The position numbers were made by a program, and so were the translations under genes. This document shows, piece by piece, positions 1 to 7,149 of a stretch of 23,291 bases of DNA. Under the pieces are notes generated by a model that was not told where the DNA came from, made no database searches, and saw only the letters and a list, made by a program, of their open reading frames with translations. Position 1 is the stretch's first letter. Each line of letters opens with the position of its first letter. Origin of the DNA: Candidatus Tectimicrobiota bacterium (GTDB lineage: Bacteria > UBA8248 > JACPRG01); the NCBI GenBank assembly GCA_016190025.1, contig JACPRG010000069.1, positions 1 to 23,291 of the forward strand, written 5' to 3'.

Positions 1-481
1 GAAAGGGACGCTGACTCTCCGAAAGGGGCTCCGCGAGGCCAGGAGGGCCGTTGCCGGAGACAAGCAAGCGGCATCCAGGCGTCCGCTTCCCGGGGGGCGA
101 GCCCTTTCTTCCCTGGCCGAGGCGCCTGCGGGGGAACCCCTCGGGTCCGCTGCGGGGGAGGCTTCTCCCGCGGGCGATCCCTCTGCTGCGGCCGCTTCCT
201 GCCTGGGGGAGTACCTGCGCGTCGTCCCCTGGAAGGGGGGCAAGGGGATCGCTTGCCGGTCGTGCGGCGAGGTCATCTGTCCGGCCGGGCCGGATTTCGC
301 CGACCATCTTCTCCGCGCCGAGTTGCCCCTTCAGGCGGCCGGCCCCAAGGTGGACCCCCATGGCCGCGGAGAGGCTTTCCGCCTTTCCGTCTCCTTTTGT
401 CCCTTTTGCCTCGTCCAGGTTCAAGCCCAGGTGGTCCTGAAGGAGGAAGGCCCGGTTCCGGACATGCAGCCGAAGTTCTGA
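1..481 (+). CDS. C-terminal fragment of a HyuB-like protein with zinc-ribbon tail (5' end outside window)
   Basis: The reading frame is open from base 2 to a TGA at 479-481 with no convincing internal start, so this is the last ~159 codons of a gene that begins upstream. Seen: a short segment with TLTLRKGLREARR, an Ala/Pro/Gly-rich linker, then a cysteine-rich module with CRSC (codons 254-265) and CPFC (codons 398-409), ending in DMQPKF. The order matches the C-terminus of the HyuB protein at 2037-4226: the stretch aligning with TRRLRKEMVRLR, a linker, a CxxC pair and a second CxxC pair. I infer a second hydantoinase-B/acetone-carboxylase-type protein with a fused gamma-subunit-like zinc ribbon. 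The catalytic part is not visible, so a different N-terminal domain cannot be excluded. Confidence 0.6.
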   Translation, partial: KGTLTLRKGLREARRAVAGDKQAASRRPLPGGRALSSLAEAPAGEPLGSAAGEASPAGDPSAAAASCLGEYLRVVPWKGGKGIACRSCGEVICPAGPDFADHLLRAELPLQAAGPKVDPHGRGEAFRLSVSFCPFCLVQVQAQVVLKEEGPVPDMQPKF

Positions 482-683
482 GCGCAAGGAGGTGAGACGC
501 GCGGGCGAACCGGTCGGACGCATCTTCAAAGGGCCTGGGGCGGGACTGCGACGGGATCGGGCGGCGAACCCGGAATCAAGACGGAGGAGGAGCGATGCGC
601 GCCGACGCCAGGCTGCATTTCCCAACGCTCCTCGGACAGATTGTCTTCAGCCGGAGAAAAGGGGAGAGGACTCCTCGGGAGGA
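482..683 (+). other. Gap between the zinc-ribbon protein and the M20 gene
   Basis: This 202-nt gap has no long gene of its own. It carries two Shine-Dalgarno-like sites: AAGGAGG at 485-491, which runs into a GTG at 492, and GGAGGAGG at 583-590 ahead of an ATG at 595. The frame from GTG 492 runs into the M20 gene but would add an Arg-rich, low-complexity 64-residue N-terminus unlike M20 proteins, so it was not adopted. I see no clear terminator or promoter, which fits co-transcription of the flanking genes. Confidence 0.4.
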
Positions 684-687
684 ATGA
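595..687 (+). CDS. Possible 30-residue leader ORF coupled to the M20 gene
   Basis: ATG at 595 is preceded by GGAGGAGG with about 4 nt spacing, a stronger ribosome-binding site than that of the gene downstream. The frame encodes 30 residues starting MRADARLHF and stops at TGA 685-687, inside the ATGATGA where the M20 gene starts (684 or 687). That arrangement is typical of translational coupling. The peptide is Arg-rich with no recognisable domain, so it may act only as a leader. It could also be chance, since purine-rich SD-like strings are common in this DNA. Confidence 0.3.
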   Translation: MRADARLHFPTLLGQIVFSRRKGERTPREE

Positions 688-1946
688 TGAGCAAGCAATC
701 TGGCCCCGACAAGGTCGTTTCCCGGATCCATCGGGACGAGGTGGTCGATCTGGCGGTCGCGCTGGGAAACATTCCGAGCCCGACGGGAGAAGAGAGGGCG
801 ATTGGGGATTTCCTGTTCGAGTGGCTGCGGAAAGAGGGGTTTCGGCCCTTCAAGCAGCGCGTGGCGGACGGCCGGGAAAACGTCGTCGCCTCCCTTCCCG
901 GAAAAGGCGGGGGGAAGAGCCTCATCTTCAACGCCCACATGGACACCTTCCTCTGGGCCCCCCACGACATCTGGGTGGAAGGCGAAGAGAAGCCTCACTT
1001 CAACGGCGCCTGGGCGGCGGAGGGGAAGGTCTACGGACACGGCGTCGTGAACGACAAGGGGCCCATGGCGGCTTTCCTCATCGCTGCGAAGGCCCTTCGC
1101 GAAAGCGGGGTCCCCCTGCCGGGGGACGTCATCCTCACGATGGTGGTCGGGGAGATTGGGGGAGCCCCCGTCGATGAATACCAGGGGTCTCGCTATCTGG
1201 GAAAGGGAGTGGGCACGAGGCACCTCCTCGACCACGGGGTCTTTGCGGATTGCGCCCTTGTGGCCGAGGCGACGGACTTCGGGCTCACCTGGGCGGAGTG
1301 CGGGGCCCTGTACGTCAAAATCACCACGCGGGGCAGAAGGCTCTACACCCCTTACATCGAGCGCGCTCACCGGCCCGAAGAGAGCCCCAACGCCCTCGTC
1401 AAGATGGCGAGGCTCGTCCTCGCCCTGGAGGAATGGGCCGCGGAATATGAGAAAAAGAACGTCCTGCCCATCGAGGTCGGCGAGATCCGGCCCAGGGCCG
1501 ACGTAGGGGCTATCCGCTCGGGCCTTCCCTTCCGTCCTTCCTGTTGCCCCGCCGTCTGCTCCTGCTATCTCGACGTCCGCCTCCTGCCGGAGGCGGCCCC
1601 CCAGCCGATCATCGAGGACCTGCGCGCCATGGCGCAAGGCCTGGGCATCGCGGCCGAGTTCGAGGTCTATCTCCACCGCCCGGGATACATCGGCAAGAAC
1701 GTCGAACGCCTGCGGGGGGCCCTGGAGAAGGCGCATCAACAAGTCCACGGGAAAAAGATTGGGGGAGTGGCCCCGCCCGTGACCAGCATGTGGCGCGACG
1801 TGAACCTCTTCAACGCCGTCGGGATCCCGGCCATAACGTACGGCCCGGGCGCGGGAGCCGGCGGCGGGTCGACCTTCTTTCTCGCGGAGGACCTGGCCCG
1901 CGCCAGCCAAGTGTACGCCTTGACCGCTGTCCACGCCTGCGGCTAA
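684..1946 (+). CDS. M20-family metallohydrolase (peptidase/deacylase-like), atypical active site
   Basis: Encodes 420 residues from ATG 684 (or ATG 687, which is better spaced from GGGAGG at 677-682). The fold signature is M20/ArgE/DapE: HMDTF (H85, D87), VNDKG (D124), GEIGG (E157), EATDFGL (E195), a central dimerisation-type region with SPNALVKMARL, and a C-terminal NAVGIPAITYGPG. Such enzymes are cytosolic metal-dependent amide hydrolases. Two canonical features look absent by eye: the general-base Glu of the usual EE pair is Gly156, and the histidine normally following the GPG segment is replaced by a Gly-rich GAGGGSTFF. It lies between two zinc-ribbon HyuB-type genes, so a role in opening or trimming an amide substrate of the same pathway is plausible. 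The exact substrate is unknown. Confidence 0.8.
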   Translation: MMSKQSGPDKVVSRIHRDEVVDLAVALGNIPSPTGEERAIGDFLFEWLRKEGFRPFKQRVADGRENVVASLPGKGGGKSLIFNAHMDTFLWAPHDIWVEGEEKPHFNGAWAAEGKVYGHGVVNDKGPMAAFLIAAKALRESGVPLPGDVILTMVVGEIGGAPVDEYQGSRYLGKGVGTRHLLDHGVFADCALVAEATDFGLTWAECGALYVKITTRGRRLYTPYIERAHRPEESPNALVKMARLVLALEEWAAEYEKKNVLPIEVGEIRPRADVGAIRSGLPFRPSCCPAVCSCYLDVRLLPEAAPQPIIEDLRAMAQGLGIAAEFEVYLHRPGYIGKNVERLRGALEKAHQQVHGKKIGGVAPPVTSMWRDVNLFNAVGIPAITYGPGAGAGGGSTFFLAEDLARASQVYALTAVHACG

Positions 1947-2036
1947 AAAGCGGTCTGGGGGTTCCCTTCCCAGGCGCGCGGCGCGGCCGGGAGGGGGGAA
2001 CGATGCGCCGCGACCCAAGCCGAAGGACGCAATCGG

Positions 2037-4226
2037 GTGCCGACCGATCCCTTCACCTTCGAGACGATCCGCCACCGGTTCATGCGGGTGATCGACGAGG
2101 CGGTCATCACCCTCAAGCACATCTCGGGCTCCTCGGTGACCACGGAGGCCCACGACCTCATGGTGGCGCTCTACCGGGGAGACGGCAGCCTCGTGATGGG
2201 AGTGACGGGGTACCTCCACGCTCTCCCCGGGGCCGGCGAGGCGTGCCGGCACGTTTTCCGGGAGTATTCCGGGAATCCGGGGATCTCGGAGGGCGACGTG
2301 TTCCTGTTGAACGACCCCTATGTGGCGGCGCTGCACACCTCGGACGCGTACGTGATATCCCCCATTCACTACAAGGGGGAGCTGGTCGCGTGGAGCTCCA
2401 ACTTCGTCCACCTGCGCGACATCGGCGCCGTCAATCCCGGCGGCTTCGCCCCGGACTCCCGGGAGGTGTTCCACGAAGGGTTCCGGTCCCCTGGGATCAA
2501 ACTCATGGAAAAGGGGGCGCTCCGCAAGGACGTCTGGAAGACCCTCCTGAACATGGTCCGGACGCCGGATCTCGTCGCCCTGGACCTCCATTCGCAGATC
2601 GCGGCGAACATCACGGTCCAGGAGCGGCTGGCGGAGCTCATCGACAAGTACGGCCGGGACGTGGTGGACGAAGTGGCGCAAGGGCTCATCGACCAGTCCG
2701 AGGACCTCCTTCGGAGGAGGCTCAGAGAGCTTCCGGACGGGACGTGGAGAGCGAGACAGTACCTGGACACGGAAGAGAACGTCTATCCTGTCAGCCTGGC
2801 GATGACCAAGAAGGGGGATTCCCTCCTGTTCGACTTCACGGGTACCAGCGACCAAGCCCCCGTCGGCTTCAATTCCACGTATTGGGGAACCCTGGGGGCC
2901 CTCTTCGCCCCGCTGCTTCCCCTCCTGGGCTACGACATGGCGTGGAACGACGGGATGTTCAAGCCGGTCCGGATGATCGCCCCGGAGGGGAGCCTCGTGA
3001 ACTGCAGACACCCGGCCGCGAACTGCCTCGCCACCATCACGGCGATCTCCGTCGTCAATAACGTTTCCCTGGAAGCGATCTCCAAGATGTTGGCGGCCAG
3101 CGACGACCATCGGAAGGAAGCGACCGCCGTCTGGCACGGAGCCCATTGCCCCGTGACCGTCTGCGGGACCAAAGGGCCGCATTACGTGGTGGGGTTCATC
3201 ACCGATCACTTCGGAGGGGCGGGAGGCGCCCGGACGTTCAAGGACGGGGTGGATTTCGGAGGAGAGATCCCGAACCCCCTCTCGCGAACGCCCAACGTGG
3301 AGAGCGAGGAACTGATCCTGCCCATTCTGTACCTCTTCCGACGCTTCCTGCCGGACTCCGCCGGGCCGGGGCGGTTCAGGGGAGGGACGACGGCGGAGTA
3401 CGCCCTCACCTGCCACAACGCCGCCGGGGGCCGGGTGGAACTGGTGCTCTATGGGACCGGGACGGAGTACACCCACTGCCAGGGCTTCTTCGGAGGATAT
3501 CCGGGAAACAACTGCGGCTACGCGCTCATCCGGGGCTGCGACGCGCGCAGACTCCTTCGCCGCGGGAACCACCCGGAAGACCTGGAGGAGATCGGGGGAT
3601 CGCAGGCGCCCGTGGTCTGGGGGACCTACGCGCTCAAAGAGGGGGAGATATTGCGGGGCTGGTTCATGGGCGGGGGCGGATACGGCGACCCGCTGGAGCG
3701 CGACCCCGAGCTCGTGAAAGATGACGTGGCCCAAGGATTGCTCTCGCGCGGGTGCGCCCGCGAGAGCTACGGGGTGGTCTTGAATGGCGACGCGGAGGTC
3801 GACCCGGAGGGGACCCGCCGGCTCCGAAAGGAGATGGTGCGCCTCAGGCTGAGCGGCTGGGGAGCGGGTCCCGCCACATCCTCCCGGGGAGGGCGACCGA
3901 CCCTCGAGGCGGATCGGGGCGCACAGACCCGGGGCGCGTCCGGCAGCCGCAGCCTGAGTGAGAACCTCAAGGCCGTCAAGACCTCACGCGGGATACGGGT
4001 CTGCTGCGCGAAGTGCGGCCACAAGCTCGCCCGGATCGACCAGCGCTGGAAAGAGCACGCCGTCGTCGTGCGGTCGCCTCTCACCCGCTCGGGCCCCGGG
4101 CGGTCGGAAAGCGGGAGGTTCGAGATGCGGCACTACCTCTGCCCGGGGTGCGGCCGGTCGCTGGACGTCGAGGTGTCATTGCCAAAGGACCCTCCCCTCC
4201 ACGACGAGATCACCGTCCCCCTGTGA
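2037..4226 (+). CDS. Hydantoinase B / acetone carboxylase-type subunit with C-terminal zinc ribbon
   Basis: Encodes 729 residues from GTG 2037, which follows GAAGGA with 9 nt spacing. Residues ~1-600 are a HyuB/N-methylhydantoinase-B domain: NDPY with D93, H100 and D103, FVHLRDIG (H125, D128), EGFRSPGIKL, and the late Gly-rich GGGGYGDPLERDPELV near 545-560. After a low-complexity linker (~600-650), residues ~640-729 form a zinc-ribbon-like tail with CAKC (C657, C660) and CPGC (C702, C705). The tail resembles the separate gamma subunit of acetone and acetophenone carboxylases. HyuB proteins act with a HyuA ATPase subunit, none of which is in the window. Expected role: ATP-dependent carboxylation of a ketone or hydrolysis of a lactam/hydantoin ring. 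The M20 gene ends 90 nt upstream, suggesting one transcription unit. Confidence 0.85.
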   Translation: MPTDPFTFETIRHRFMRVIDEAVITLKHISGSSVTTEAHDLMVALYRGDGSLVMGVTGYLHALPGAGEACRHVFREYSGNPGISEGDVFLLNDPYVAALHTSDAYVISPIHYKGELVAWSSNFVHLRDIGAVNPGGFAPDSREVFHEGFRSPGIKLMEKGALRKDVWKTLLNMVRTPDLVALDLHSQIAANITVQERLAELIDKYGRDVVDEVAQGLIDQSEDLLRRRLRELPDGTWRARQYLDTEENVYPVSLAMTKKGDSLLFDFTGTSDQAPVGFNSTYWGTLGALFAPLLPLLGYDMAWNDGMFKPVRMIAPEGSLVNCRHPAANCLATITAISVVNNVSLEAISKMLAASDDHRKEATAVWHGAHCPVTVCGTKGPHYVVGFITDHFGGAGGARTFKDGVDFGGEIPNPLSRTPNVESEELILPILYLFRRFLPDSAGPGRFRGGTTAEYALTCHNAAGGRVELVLYGTGTEYTHCQGFFGGYPGNNCGYALIRGCDARRLLRRGNHPEDLEEIGGSQAPVVWGTYALKEGEILRGWFMGGGGYGDPLERDPELVKDDVAQGLLSRGCARESYGVVLNGDAEVDPEGTRRLRKEMVRLRLSGWGAGPATSSRGGRPTLEADRGAQTRGASGSRSLSENLKAVKTSRGIRVCCAKCGHKLARIDQRWKEHAVVVRSPLTRSGPGRSESGRFEMRHYLCPGCGRSLDVEVSLPKDPPLHDEITVPL

Positions 4227-4345
4227 GGGGATCGGAACCGGACACTCGGACGCGGGCCTTGTTGGCGGAGCGAGCCGCGCCGGGCATCCTTTTCTCTAAA
4301 GGAGCCCGACTGTCCGCTGTTCTCTAACTCAAGTCCACTTTTTTA

Positions 4346-4368
4346 CACTGGCGGACAAGCCGCCAGTG
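4346..4368. repeat. Perfect 9-bp inverted repeat upstream of the promoter
   Basis: CACTGGCGG and CCGCCAGTG are separated by five bases (ACAAG). A run of Ts lies immediately before it on the plus strand, and no T-run follows it on either strand, so it does not read as an intrinsic terminator in either orientation. It sits 24 nt before the -35 box of the promoter at 4392, a position suitable for a regulator-binding operator. That role is inferred only from symmetry and location. Confidence 0.4.
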
Positions 4369-4391
4369 GCACCCGGCACTTCGAGAAGTCC

Positions 4392-4420
4392 TTGACAGCG
4401 CCACCGGAGAGGGGTCTAAT
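4392..4420 (+). promoter_or_regulatory. Sigma-70-type promoter for the substrate-binding protein gene
   Basis: TTGACA at 4392-4397 is a perfect -35 consensus. TCTAAT at 4415-4420 matches the -10 consensus TATAAT at five of six positions, and the spacer is the optimal 17 bp. Transcription would start near 4427, leaving about 190 nt of leader. An imperfect palindrome ACTTC-GA-GAAGT (4378-4389) abuts the -35 box and could be an operator. Such a good match is unusual in DNA this GC-rich. Confidence 0.7.
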
Positions 4421-4618
4421 GTTCTCAAGCCTCAAAGAGGACTGAAAACACGTCAGCGGAAGTCGAGATGGGAAATTCCGGTCTAAAGGTCAAGCCTTCG
4501 GTGGAGAACCTCTACACGGTTCAGCACCTTCCAAGATTACGGTCCAGAAGCCGAGCCGGTAGGGAAAAGCCGTAAGGCGAAGTGAATCGAAAGGCCCGCC
4601 TTGGCCGGGAGAATGGCT

Positions 4619-5644
4619 ATGAAGATTCGTGAAATCCTGATCACGGGATTGTTGGGGATGGTCGCAGGTTTCCTTCCGACGAAGTCCCTTGCGAATGACA
4701 AGGCGACCTTCTGCGCTTCCTGGATCATCTACGGGCAGCACGCCGCCCTCGTGGCCGGTCTCGATCGGGGGACGTTCAAGGCCCAAGGGCTGGATGTGAC
4801 CCTCGCCCGGGGCCACGGCTCAGGGGATACCTTCAAACGGGTCGGGACCGGGGACTGCGACTTTGGAGACGCTGGGACGGGACCGGCGGCCCTTGGGCGG
4901 GTGAAGGGCATCAAGGCCAAGCTCATCGCCATGTGGATGCCCAGGTTCCAGGAGGCCGTCTTCTATTTTGCCGAGTCCGGGATCAGGGCAATGAAAGACC
5001 TGGAAGGCAAAAGGGTCTCCGGCGGCCCCAAGGCCTCCTCCAACATGCTGATGTTTCCGGTCCTCGCGCGGGCCAACGGAATTGATTTGGGGAAGGTGAA
5101 GCTCATTTACATGGAACCCGGGGCATTGCCCTCAAGCCTGGGCGTAGGCCGTCTGGATGTGGCCCTTGCCTTTCACACCAATCTCCCCCGTTTTCAGAAG
5201 GCCGCCGAAGAAGCAAGAAAGAAGCTCGTTGTGCAGCTCTGGGCTGACCACGGGCTTGATCTCTACGCCAACGGGGTGATCGCCTCGGACGAGACCATCG
5301 CCAAGAGGAAAGACCTCACCCAGCGGTTTCTCCGGGCGTTCTATCAGGCCCATATCTGGGGATACCGGAACCGCGAGGCTTCAGTGGAGATCTTCGTGAA
5401 GAAATATCCCGAGCAGAACCCAAAGGCGGCTCTGCAGGCGCTCGACCTCCTCTTTTTTCATTTCTTCGATACGCACACCACACAGGAAGGATTTGGGCGC
5501 ATGAACCCCGAGAAGATGGCGGGGACGGTTCAAATTACGCTTGAAACCTCGGGGGTGAAGGAGAAACTCGATCCCTCAGAGCTTTACACCAACGAGTTCG
5601 TGGACAGACTGCCGCGGGAGGACCTCTTTTTCTTCCAGAGATGA
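4619..5644 (+). CDS. Secreted NMT1/THI5-like ABC transporter substrate-binding protein
   Basis: Start chosen at ATG 4619 because GGGAGA (4607-4612) lies 6 nt upstream; ATG 4613 would touch the SD. Product is 341 residues. Residues 1-25 are a signal peptide: MKIR basic end, hydrophobic LITGLLGMVAGFL, and a cleavage-like SLA before NDKATF. The mature part shows the NMT1/SsuA/TauA layout: YGQHAALVAGLDRGTFKAQG, CDFGDAGTGPAALGRVKG, ESGIRAMKDLEGKRVSGG, and VGRLDVALAFHTN. It should bind a small organic solute in the periplasm and deliver it to an ABC permease, but no permease or ATPase gene is adjacent. It has its own promoter, and its codons look less GC-biased than those of the neighbours, which may indicate separate acquisition. 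The ligand is not predictable. Confidence 0.8.
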   Translation: MKIREILITGLLGMVAGFLPTKSLANDKATFCASWIIYGQHAALVAGLDRGTFKAQGLDVTLARGHGSGDTFKRVGTGDCDFGDAGTGPAALGRVKGIKAKLIAMWMPRFQEAVFYFAESGIRAMKDLEGKRVSGGPKASSNMLMFPVLARANGIDLGKVKLIYMEPGALPSSLGVGRLDVALAFHTNLPRFQKAAEEARKKLVVQLWADHGLDLYANGVIASDETIAKRKDLTQRFLRAFYQAHIWGYRNREASVEIFVKKYPEQNPKAALQALDLLFFHFFDTHTTQEGFGRMNPEKMAGTVQITLETSGVKEKLDPSELYTNEFVDRLPREDLFFFQR

Positions 5645-5991
5645 AAACTGAGCCAGCGGATGATGCTGCCGGCCTCTCGACGACCGGCTGTGGATAAGCC
5701 CGCCGAGTTTCACCGCACGGGATGGCGCCCGCCGGACGGCCTAAGGTCAAGCCTCGCGGAGGGACGCGGCTTGTTTCTGGGTATTCCAGCTTTCATGCGG
5801 AGTTGTTGAATCCTCCTGGGTTAAATATCGCTTACTGAAAGCATCCGTCTATAGCGCCCCCAGTTTCTTTGGACACTCGGCTGGACTACTCCGTCGGGGT
5901 CGAAAGGAGCTGGGGCGATGGCCGAGAACGAGCACCCTGCCACTTTCTACTTGACGCCGCGGCCCGGAGGACTTCCGGCCCACCCCCAGGC
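5645..5991. other. Convergent non-coding interval between the binding-protein gene and ald
   Basis: Here the plus-strand genes meet the minus-strand ribosomal operon. I see a possible weak terminator at 5748-5776, an AT-rich patch around 5805-5855, and a loose inverted repeat (arms 5855-5863 and 5910-5917, one bulged base). An SD-like AAGGAG lies at 5904-5909 ahead of ATG 5918, which opens a 55-codon frame running antisense into the 3' end of ald. No established gene is supported. Confidence 0.5.
5748..5777 (+). terminator. Candidate weak intrinsic terminator after the binding-protein gene
   Basis: CAAGCC (5748-5753) pairs with GGCTTG (5768-5773), and GCG (5756-5758) pairs with CGC (5765-5767) across a two-base bulge, leaving a six-base loop. 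Only a short TTTC follows. It lies about 100 nt after the stop at 5644 in the correct orientation. The stem is imperfect and the U-tract weak, so this is a tentative call. Confidence 0.3.
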
Positions 5992-7122
5992 TCAGCTTGA
6001 GACCGGCGACTTGAGAAGGTCGTCCAAGGGATGGCACTCCGCCCCGACGGCCTCGGCCACGGCCGGATACACGACCTTCCCCTGAAGAACGTTGATCCCC
6101 GCCCGGAGGGCGGGGCTTCCGGCCGCCGCCTTGTACACCCCGCCCTCCGCCAGGGCGAGGGCGTAGGGGAGCGTGGCGTGGGTCAGGGCGAAGGTGGACG
6201 TGCGGGAGACCGCCCCCGGCATGTTGGCCACGCAGTAATGGATGACACCGTCCACCTGGTAGGTGGGGTCGCGGTGGTAGGTCGGCCGGGTGGTCTCGAC
6301 GCATCCGCCCTGGTCCACCGCCACGTCCACGATAACCGAGCCGGGCCTCATCCGGCGGACCAGGTCCGCCGAGACCAGCTTGGGGGCCCTCGCCCCGGCC
6401 AGATAGACGCCCCCCACCAGCAGGTCCGCCCGGCGGACCGACTCCCGGATGTTGAAAGAGTTGGAGGCGAGGGTCTTCAGCCGCCCGCCGAAGACGTCGT
6501 CCAGGTAGGAGAGCTGCCGGTGGTTGACGTCGAGCAAGATGACGCTCGCCCCCATGCCGACGGCCACCTTGGCGGCGTTCTTGCCCACGACGCCGCCCCC
6601 GAGGATCACCACCGTTCCCGGCTCCACCCCCGGCACGCCGGCCAGAAGCACCCCGCGGCCCCCCTGAGGCGCCTCCAGGTACTTGGCCCCCTCCTGGATG
6701 GACATGCGGCCGGCGATCTCGCTCATGGGCGCAAGGAGGGGGAACGTGCCGTCGGGCAGCTGGATGGTCTCATAGGCCACGGCGTCCACCCGGGCGCGCG
6801 AGAGGGCCTCCACCAGCGGGGGGTCAGCCGCCAGGTGGAAGAAGGTGAAGAGCAACAGTCCCTCACGGAAGTACCGGTGCTCCCCGGGCAGGGGCTCCTT
6901 GACTTTCAGGATCATGTCGGCGCGGGACCAGACGGCCGCGGCATCCTCCGCCACGTCCGCCCCGGCGGCCCTGTACTCGGCGTCGCTCAGGCCGCTGCCG
7001 AGGCCCGCGCCTTTCTCGATCAGGACCCGGTGCCCGGCGGCCACCAGGGTCTCCACGCCGGCCGGCGCGACGGCCACCCGGTATTCGTCCTGCTTGATCT
7101 CCTTCGGAACCCCGACGATCAC
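5992..7122 (-). CDS. ald: Alanine dehydrogenase
   Basis: Catalyses reversible NAD-dependent oxidative deamination of L-alanine to pyruvate and ammonia in the cytoplasm. The 376-residue product has the normal family length, and its key residues sit at the standard numbers: R15 (EYRVAVAP), K75 (KVKEP), H96 (FFHLAAD) and D270 (DVAVDQGG). The Rossmann motif VILGGGVVG spans ~172-180, with acidic D198 for NAD binding. Start is GTG 7122, 8-10 nt after a strong GAGGAGGGG; the N-terminus [10 protein letters not shown] matches the family. It lies 27 nt after the thioesterase stop in the same direction, so the two are likely co-transcribed, possibly as a tail on the ribosomal operon. Confidence 0.95.
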   Translation of the reverse strand: MIVGVPKEIKQDEYRVAVAPAGVETLVAAGHRVLIEKGAGLGSGLSDAEYRAAGADVAEDAAAVWSRADMILKVKEPLPGEHRYFREGLLLFTFFHLAADPPLVEALSRARVDAVAYETIQLPDGTFPLLAPMSEIAGRMSIQEGAKYLEAPQGGRGVLLAGVPGVEPGTVVILGGGVVGKNAAKVAVGMGASVILLDVNHRQLSYLDDVFGGRLKTLASNSFNIRESVRRADLLVGGVYLAGARAPKLVSADLVRRMRPGSVIVDVAVDQGGCVETTRPTYHRDPTYQVDGVIHYCVANMPGAVSRTSTFALTHATLPYALALAEGGVYKAAAGSPALRAGINVLQGKVVYPAVAEAVGAECHPLDDLLKSPVSS

Positions 7123-7149
7123 GGTCTCAACCCCTCCTCAGCCCCCCGC

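Larger units (their letters stand above)
4227..4618. other. Non-coding interval and leader upstream of the binding-protein gene
   Basis: This 392-nt interval is less GC-rich than its flanks and has no supportable gene. It holds a T-rich stretch (TTTTCTCT near 4291), a run of Ts at 4339-4344, a perfect 9-bp inverted repeat at 4346-4368, a small inverted repeat at 4378-4389, and a sigma-70-like promoter at 4392-4420. About 190 nt of untranslated leader follow before the start at 4619. The leader was checked by eye for THI-box (TPP) signatures; none was recognised. Confidence 0.6.

Noticed and set aside
492..683. 64-residue N-terminal extension of the M20 protein from GTG 492
   Set aside because: Arg-rich non-conserved sequence; the ATGs at 684/687 give the normal M20 N-terminus.
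576..3734. Very long minus-strand open frame (over 1,000 codons) opposite the M20 and HyuB genes
   Set aside because: It lies antisense to two genes with clear family motifs; its product is Arg/Pro/Gly/His-rich without recognisable domains, as expected of a shadow frame in GC-rich DNA.
4346..4368. Intrinsic terminator for the HyuB gene
   Set aside because: The hairpin has its T-run on the wrong side for the plus strand, and no T-run follows it on the minus strand.
4427..4618. Thiamine (TPP) riboswitch in the leader of the NMT1/THI5-like gene
   Set aside because: Expected because some members of this family bind thiamine precursors, but the conserved THI-box segments were not recognisable.
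4310..5871. Insertion-sequence ends (TGTCC at the left, GGACA at the right) around the binding-protein gene
   Set aside because: Only about five bases match, and no transposase gene lies inside; too short to support a mobile element.
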